Of a stretch of DNA of 64,000 bases, positions 59,087 through 64,000 are shown one piece after another. Every line of letters begins with the position of its first letter. The first letter of the stretch is position 1. Source of the stretch: JAJDUF01 sp965238265. GTDB lineage: Bacteria > Chloroflexota > UBA11872 > UBA12225 > JAJDUF01. The notes beneath the pieces are model-generated. The model had not been told where the DNA came from and did no database searches. It saw nothing but the letters and a program-made list of their open reading frames with translations. A program made the translations under genes and the position numbers. The DNA is taken from positions 3,348,001 through 3,412,000 of the forward strand of contig OZ250185.1 in the NCBI GenBank assembly GCA_965238265.1. The letters run 5' to 3'.

Positions 59087-60208
59087 ATGCTCGACCGCGC
59101 CATCGCGTACAACTTTGAGTACGACCGCAAAGTGCGGGCTGGCTTTATTGGCTGCGGTGGCCACGCCTACCGCAACATCTTCCCCACGTTCCAGTACGCG
59201 CCGGTTGACCTCATCGCCGTCTGTGACTTGCAGCCGGAGCGCGCCGCCGCCTTTGCACGGCAATTTGGTGCCCGCCACACCTACACGGATCACCGGGCGA
59301 TGCTGGCCCGCGAGCAGCTCGACGCCGTGTTCGTCGTCGCCGGCTACGATGAGCACTGGCGGCCACGCTACCCCCAGCTGGCAATGGAGGCGATGCACGC
59401 TGGCGCTCATGTGTGGATCGAGAAACCTCCGGCCTCGTCGCTCGCAGAAGTGGAGGCGATGCAGACCGTCAGCCGGGCTACCGACCGGTTTGTGTCGGTC
59501 GGTTACAAGAAGATGTTCTTCCCGGCTATCGCCAAGGCACGCGAGATCAGCCAAAGACCCGAGTTCGGGCAACCCACGTCGCTGGCTCTCAGGTATCCCC
59601 AGGGGCTGCCACCACTGGCCGCCCGTTCGGACGCCCACGCCATGCAGGGCTTTCTCGATCACTTCTTTCACCCGGCCTCGATTGCGCATACGCTCATGGG
59701 ACCGGTGACGACCGTCAGCTATCAGCGGGAACCCCGCACCGGCGGCAGCGTGAGCACGCTGACCTTTGCCAGCGGCGCGGTGGGCGCGATGCACCTCGCC
59801 GGCAGCCATTCGTGGTCAGGCCCACTGGAGCGGTTGGAGATCGTCGGTGAGGGCGCGCTTGTCGTCGTAGAGAACGGCGTCAACCTGCGGTACTATCGGC
59901 CCGGCGCCCGGCGCGGTCAGGGCGGGTACGGGCGTGCCGCGAGCTACATCGGGGCGGACGAGCAGACCCCGGTCGTATGGGAGCCGGAGTTCTCGCTAGG
60001 CCAGCTCTACAACAAGAACCTCTTTCTGCTGGGCTACGTGCCGGAAGTACACTACTTCTGCGAGTGCGTGCTGGACAACCGCCCGCCCCAGCTCGCAAAT
60101 CTCGATGACACGCTGGCGATGATGCGCTGGTACGAGTGCTATCGGCAGCCGGCCGGCCACTGCATCACTATCCCAGAGCACTGGCCGGCGCCAGTGACCA
60201 GTGACTAG
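59087..60208 (+). CDS. Gfo/Idh/MocA-family oxidoreductase
   Basis: NAD(P)-dependent sugar or cyclitol dehydrogenase family. Rossmann motif AGFIGCGGHAYRNIF, catalytic-lysine motif HVWIEKPPASSLAEVEAM, and FLDHFFHPASIAHTLMG. 373 residues from the ATG at 59087; a GTG ten codons earlier is in frame but its ribosome-binding site is too close. The final residues (APVTSD) are encoded by a GTGACCAGTGACTAG repeat-like stretch. Substrate unknown. Confidence 0.85.
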   Translation: MLDRAIAYNFEYDRKVRAGFIGCGGHAYRNIFPTFQYAPVDLIAVCDLQPERAAAFARQFGARHTYTDHRAMLAREQLDAVFVVAGYDEHWRPRYPQLAMEAMHAGAHVWIEKPPASSLAEVEAMQTVSRATDRFVSVGYKKMFFPAIAKAREISQRPEFGQPTSLALRYPQGLPPLAARSDAHAMQGFLDHFFHPASIAHTLMGPVTTVSYQREPRTGGSVSTLTFASGAVGAMHLAGSHSWSGPLERLEIVGEGALVVVENGVNLRYYRPGARRGQGGYGRAASYIGADEQTPVVWEPEFSLGQLYNKNLFLLGYVPEVHYFCECVLDNRPPQLANLDDTLAMMRWYECYRQPAGHCITIPEHWPAPVTSD

Positions 60209-60352
60209 GCTCCCCTATGGTCCCCCCGCTGCGGCAGGGGGACGAGGTGAAAGGCGAACGCTGCGGCAGGGAGACGGCGTGTTCCCTTCCCTGTGCCTCA
60301 GCACGGGGGAGAGCTAGAGCCGGCCCCTGGCTTGAACAGGGGGTGGGGGCTA
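60209..60352. repeat. C/G-rich intergenic repeat between convergent genes
   Basis: CCCCTATGGTCCCCCCGCTGCGGCAGGGGGACGAGG is an inverted relative of the CCATAGGGGGG repeats elsewhere. No gene seen; the fabH frame ends just after. Confidence 0.5.
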
Positions 60353-61588
60353 CTAGCGCTGGCGGTCGAGCGTGCCGGCCTTGTCCTTTGGTGTATCGAG
60401 GAGGTGATCCGTCTGCCGGCCGTCCCGACCGGCTCGCGTGGTCAGTTGATCGGTGTGCCCGTTGCGCGACCAGCTACCGTCCAAGAAGACTGCGTCAACT
60501 TTGCGGGCGATGCGGCGGGCAACGGACCGGCCCCGCGCCCAGCTATACCACATGCCATGCCAGACGAGGCGCCAGCCGCGGCGGCGCACCGTCGCCGGGA
60601 CACCCCACTGCACGACCGCTGCCCCCCACGCCAAGCCGCCGCCGAACCCGACCAGGACGAGGCGATCATCGGTCTTTACCAGTCCGTCGTCAACCGCCTC
60701 GCACAGCGCGATAGGAATGGATGCTGCGCTCGTATTGCCATAGCTGCCGACATTGACGAACACACGCTCGGCCGGCACGCCGAGCGCGTTCGCCGCCGAC
60801 TCGATGATCCGGAGATTGGCCTGATGCGGAATGAAGAGGTCTACGTCGCTGGCTGACAGGCCCGCCCGCCCCAGGGCTTCCTGCGCCACATTGCCCATCA
60901 CTTTGACGGCGAATTTGTAGACCTCGCGCCCGTTCATGCGGATGTAGTGTTGGCGATCCACGATTGTCTGCGGCGACGTAGGCAACCGGCTCCCACCGGC
61001 CGGAATAGTGAGCAGCTCGGCGCCGGAGCCATCCGAGCCAAGCACGCTGCTCAGGATGCCGGTGCGCTCCTCGGTGGCCTGCAAGACCATCGCGCCAGCG
61101 CCGTCACCGAAGAGGATGCAGGTACTGCGGTCCGACCAATCCAGCAACCGGGAAAGCGTTTCCGATCCGATCAGCAGCACGGTGTCGCATTGGCCGGAAA
61201 CGATCATGCTCTGCGCGACCGCCAGCCCATACATGAACCCGGCGCAGGCCGCGTTGAGATCGAAGGCGCCAGCGTGCTCGGCCCCAATCGCGTCCTGCAC
61301 GAGGCTGGCGACGCTCGGCATACCGCCGAATTCCGGGCTGAACGTGCAGACGATCACGAGGTCAATGTGCGCGGGGTGAATGTCGGCGGTCTCAATCGCC
61401 GCGTGCGCCGCCTGCTCGGCCAGCGATGCGGTCGTCTCGCGGGGGCCAGCGATGCGCCGGGCGCGAATGCCGGTGCGGCTGCGAATCCACTCGTCGGAGG
61501 TGGAGACGATCTGACTCAGCTCGTCATTCGTCATCACCCGACTCGGTAGCGCCTTCCCCCAGCCGACGATCTGTGCGTAACGAGGCAT
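60353..61588 (-). CDS. fabH: Beta-ketoacyl-ACP synthase III with unusual C-terminal extension
   Basis: Initiates fatty-acid synthesis by condensing acyl-CoA with malonyl-ACP. Catalytic triad C115 (LNAACAGFMYG), H255 (IPHQANLRI) and N285 (GSYGNTSAAS). The family normally ends at the VGFGGGLAWGAAVVQW strand (about residue 328), but here the frame runs another 83 residues of Arg-rich, low-similarity sequence, suggesting loss of the original stop. A TATAAT at 61629-61634 on this strand may be its -10 box. Confidence 0.9.
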   Translation of the reverse strand: MPRYAQIVGWGKALPSRVMTNDELSQIVSTSDEWIRSRTGIRARRIAGPRETTASLAEQAAHAAIETADIHPAHIDLVIVCTFSPEFGGMPSVASLVQDAIGAEHAGAFDLNAACAGFMYGLAVAQSMIVSGQCDTVLLIGSETLSRLLDWSDRSTCILFGDGAGAMVLQATEERTGILSSVLGSDGSGAELLTIPAGGSRLPTSPQTIVDRQHYIRMNGREVYKFAVKVMGNVAQEALGRAGLSASDVDLFIPHQANLRIIESAANALGVPAERVFVNVGSYGNTSAASIPIALCEAVDDGLVKTDDRLVLVGFGGGLAWGAAVVQWGVPATVRRRGWRLVWHGMWYSWARGRSVARRIARKVDAVFLDGSWSRNGHTDQLTTRAGRDGRQTDHLLDTPKDKAGTLDRQR

Positions 61589-61861
61589 CCGTGTCGTATT
61601 CCGCCTCTCTATCTATGGCTCTACCGAGATTATACGCCACTGCGGCTTGGTTAGGCCGGACACCCGCTTGTCAGCACGCTTGGCGAGTCAGGAAGACTCG
61701 GCGCCGGTTCGCGCGATAATCCGAGACGAGGCAACGCGACAGGTGTTTCCTCGCCACTGCCGTACTCTCGCGTCGTTGGCAGCAACCCCTCATGTGTCCT
61801 CGGCCCAGCGGAGAAACACGGCATCCCAAGGCCACTCCCGCACAGGAATCCATACCTGAGA

Positions 61862-62188
61862 TCAGGACTTCCAGCCGCCACTCCGCGTCTTGTTGTGAAC
61901 CGGATTCTTGCCACGGTGCGTTTTGCGGTGGCCGACGAGCTTCCGTCTTTCCCAGCGACGGGCATATGCGCGAGACATCGGTCGGGTTTCTACTTTCAGC
62001 TTGCCGCGCTTACCGTCCCGTTTGTGCTCAGTGGCTCTCCGGCTAGGATTGTTGGACACTCCAACGTATCTGATCCGCCCATTGCGACCGTGGAGGGTAT
62101 ACCCCCCGCACTGCATCCCCTTTGCCGGCGGCCTCACGACGCCCACTACGGCTATATCTCGCCATTCGTATCGCTCCCGCGCACTCAT
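61862..62188 (-). CDS. GIY-YIG-like nuclease domain protein
   Basis: From the ATG at 62188 about 108 residues: CGGYTLHGRNGRIRYVGVSNNPSRRATEH shows the Y-x-L...YVG pair and the following Arg of a GIY-YIG core, and RRWERRKLVGHRKTHRGKNPVHNKTRSG supplies a Glu and Asn of its second half. The very basic, compact form resembles nuclease domains at the ends of polymorphic toxins. The frame is open further upstream to 62320 without conserved content. Confidence 0.55.
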   Translation of the reverse strand: MSARERYEWRDIAVVGVVRPPAKGMQCGGYTLHGRNGRIRYVGVSNNPSRRATEHKRDGKRGKLKVETRPMSRAYARRWERRKLVGHRKTHRGKNPVHNKTRSGGWKS

Positions 62189-62608
62189 TGCACGCAGATT
62201 AGCAGGCGGCAGCGGCGGTACGGGATGTTGGTGGGATTGTAGTCTCTCGGCGGAGGCTCCGAGGCTGGCCGGGCGGTTGTAGGGCGGCGAGAAGGCAGGG
62301 AATGAGCGTTCCCCGGGCATGCAAGCGGAAGTGATCCTGAAATGAAGTTGAAATGAAATAGGATTCCGATACCATTTTTATGGGTAAAAGCTCGAAACGA
62401 ACGCGAAATCAACCAGGAATGAGCCGTGCATGACCACGCCCGCGTCAGCCGCTACTCCGTCCCCCGGCAGTGGCTACGCCGCACCACCGGCACACAAGGA
62501 CCAGTAACAGATCGCGGCTGCTTGACACAAACAAGCATGCCGGTGTAGCTTGAAAAGGTTGCGCCCCCAAAAGCGCTGCTAAGCGGCCGCACTCTATAGG
62601 AGTTACGT
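62189..62608. other. Transition to accessory DNA, no gene seen
   Basis: The gap between the GIY-YIG-like gene and the metallo-hydrolase gene. GC falls clearly towards the right (AAATGAAGTTGAAATGAAAT). A TTGACA at 62522-62527 and a TAGCTT-like -10 downstream could be a promoter for the next genes, but the match is weak. Confidence 0.35.
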
Positions 62609-63458
62609 ATGACTACGACAGTTCACTTTATGGATGTTGGGCAAGGACATATGTCTTTGGTAGAATGCGCAAACGGAGCCAACTTCGTCGTTGACTGCAA
62701 CATCACAGAGGACAACAAGGAAAGAGTGCTTAAGTACCTCGCGGACGGAATTGGCAGAGGGAGCAGTCTCGATGCCTTTATATGCACCCACAGGGACGCG
62801 GACCACATGCGGGGCGCCAGAATCCTTCATGACGCCTTTCCTTTGAAACAGATTTGGGACAGCGATTATCCGGGGACATCAACGGACACACCCGAGTACA
62901 AATCATATATGCAACTCCGTCGCGATGTAGGTGCCAAGATTATCGAAAAGAAAACCTATCGCGACTTCGGTAGAACGCGCTTTCGGTATTTGAGCGCGAA
63001 AGACAGCAGACTGCCGAAGGAAGCCAACGAACAGGGTATCGTGCTGAAGGTGGAACAACGAACAGTTGATTTGTCTACAGTCCAGAGCAGTACAATGCTC
63101 ACTGGCGACGGTGGTGCATCCAAATGGAAATATGGTATAATGGTAGACTATTCGGCCAGCGATGTTTCTTGTTCCATATTGCTTGCCGCCCATCACGGTT
63201 CCATTACCTTCTTTGACGATCCTGCCGATGAGAAACACTACTACACAAGCCACATTGCAGCGATAAAACCAGAAATGGTAGTGGTGTCTGTAGGAGACAA
63301 CCCGCATGGTCACCCGGACAGCAAGGCCCTGGAACTCTACCGAAAGTATGGCTACAGGTGCAAGTAATGGTAGGAAGATATTCAGAACGGACCAGCAGCA
63401 CACCATGAAGTTGACTCTCAAATCCAGTGGCGGCTGGACCCTGAGCCCGAATCAATAG
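62609..63458 (+). pseudogene. ComEC-like metallo-beta-lactamase-fold gene, frameshifted near the 3' end
   Basis: Metallo-hydrolase of the ComEC/Rec2 C-terminal type. VHFMDVGQGHMSLVEC opens the fold; metal motif CTHRDADHMRG; later LTGDGG, LLAAHHGS and VSVGDNPHGHPDSKALELY. The first frame stops at 63367 right after KYGYRC, but the family's continuing tail (SNGRKIFRTDQQHTMKLTLK) follows in the next frame to a TAG at 63456-63458; one extra A at about 63362 explains it. If so the gene is recently damaged or misread. GC is much lower than in the core genes. Followed by a membrane-protein gene 8 bp on. Confidence 0.75.
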
Positions 63459-63466
63459 AGCAAACG

Positions 63467-64000
63467 ATGGCTTCAATGGTTAAGCAGTATATTCCTAAGT
63501 TTGACAATTACACCATAAAGGCCCGCATTCAGCCAATCTTCGTGGTTATGCTTCCTCTTGGCATACTTTTGTTCGTGCTGATGCCAGGTGAGTCATTGTC
63601 AGTTAGCTCCCTCCTAGGTATTATCGTCATATGTGGAGGAACCTCACTGCTTTCGCAGATTGCCCGAGATCGAGGCGGCAATAGACAGCCTGCTCTCTGG
63701 GATAGTTGGGGAGGGGCGCCAACGACGCGCCTATTACGATTCCGCGATTCGCCCAACAGAATCACGTTGGAGAATTGGCGGGCGAAACTTGAAAAGCTCA
63801 CGGGGCGCAGGCTACCTACCGAGGAGGAAGAAAAGGATAATCCTGTTGTCGCTGATCAGCATTACGAAGCGGCAGTCCATGTCCTCCGTAATGCCACATA
63901 TGACGCCAAGAAGTTCTCAATGGTTTTCGCAGAAACGATCAACTATGGATTCCGCCGGAATCTATGGGGGATGAAGCCATACGGTATCATCTTATCTACC
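63467..64000 (+). CDS. Membrane protein of an uncharacterised MBL-associated pair (runs off window)
   Basis: 178 codons are visible. Two hydrophobic helices (about residues 22-40 and 46-62) are followed by RDRGGNRQPALWDSWGGAPTT, then PTEEEEKDNPVVADQHYEAAV and KKFSMVFAETINYGFRRNLWG. I recall such proteins as companions of ComEC-like hydrolases and other genes in defence-type islands, but no activity. The gene starts 8 bp after the end of the hydrolase tail, indicating an operon. The 3' end is outside the window. Confidence 0.65.
   Translation, partial: MASMVKQYIPKFDNYTIKARIQPIFVVMLPLGILLFVLMPGESLSVSSLLGIIVICGGTSLLSQIARDRGGNRQPALWDSWGGAPTTRLLRFRDSPNRITLENWRAKLEKLTGRRLPTEEEEKDNPVVADQHYEAAVHVLRNATYDAKKFSMVFAETINYGFRRNLWGMKPYGIILST

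Noticed and set aside
1..64000. tRNA, rRNA or CRISPR arrays
   Set aside because: No tRNA-like cloverleaf with a T-loop, no rRNA conserved stretches and no regularly spaced identical repeats were found by reading; a covariance search would be the decisive check.

Overview
The window is GC-rich chromosomal DNA from a bacterium that I place, with moderate confidence, in or near the Chloroflexota (Thermomicrobia/Sphaerobacter-like or a marine relative). The main pointers are extracytoplasmic binding proteins with valine/glutamate/lysine linkers, a periplasmic binding protein carrying an N-terminal module I associate with that phylum, a SufCBD-Rieske-SufS-SufU operon, numerous Uma2 genes, and dense short palindromic intergenic repeats. 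No rRNA, tRNA, CRISPR array or complete insertion sequence was seen.

Layout. 0-5 kb: the start of a Na/phosphate cotransporter, moaA, and a minus-strand cassette around a NodU-type carbamoyltransferase. 5-7 kb: archease and RtcB RNA ligase. 7-15 kb: an iron-sulfur assembly operon (sufC, sufB, sufD, Rieske ferredoxin, sufS, sufU, a MIP18/SufT-like gene and a second IscU-like scaffold), interrupted by a small membrane-protein gene that sits between two copies of the sufU 3' end. 15-19 kb: LarA-type racemase, methionine aminopeptidase, a hypothetical gene and a cysteine synthase. 19-21 kb: Uma2 and GxxExxY genes among repeats and a duplicated cysK 3' end. 20.7-22.4 kb: a thioredoxin/NHL-repeat protein with an in-frame UGA and a SECIS-like hairpin, i.e. 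a probable selenoprotein. 22.5-25.7 kb: a CopA copper ATPase and its CsoR repressor. 26-32 kb: flavoprotein reductase, a 1.3-kb apparently non-coding stretch, HDAC-like deacetylase, RibD-C reductase, HpcH aldolase and class III aminotransferase. 32-34 kb: small diheme lipoprotein, a HEPN pair and a broken antitoxin gene.

34-49 kb holds metG, a small ORF with an ideal ribosome-binding site, membrane and binding proteins, 6-phosphogluconate dehydrogenase, an ABC exporter pair (one member frameshifted), FabF, a RelE-type toxin/antitoxin pair and an amidohydrolase. 49-61 kb holds a GH36 alpha-galactosidase, a sugar-binding lipoprotein with a collagen-like spacer, several damaged genes (truncated DUF1848, frameshifted phosphodiesterase), tandem Uma2 genes, a Gfo/Idh oxidoreductase and FabH. 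From about 61.8 kb the DNA becomes accessory in character: a GIY-YIG-like gene, then lower-GC DNA with a ComEC-type metallo-beta-lactamase-fold gene (frameshifted near its end) and a membrane protein running off the window. That pair resembles an uncharacterised defence-type cassette.

Two repeat families run through the window. One is a REP-like palindrome around CATTCCCGC...GCGGGAATCCA; the other is a GGCCCC-CTCTCC / GGAGAGG-GGGCC hairpin downstream of many genes. Copies have been absorbed into reading frames, notably twice in copA. Duplicated gene ends beside accessory genes point to repeated insertion and tandem-duplication events.
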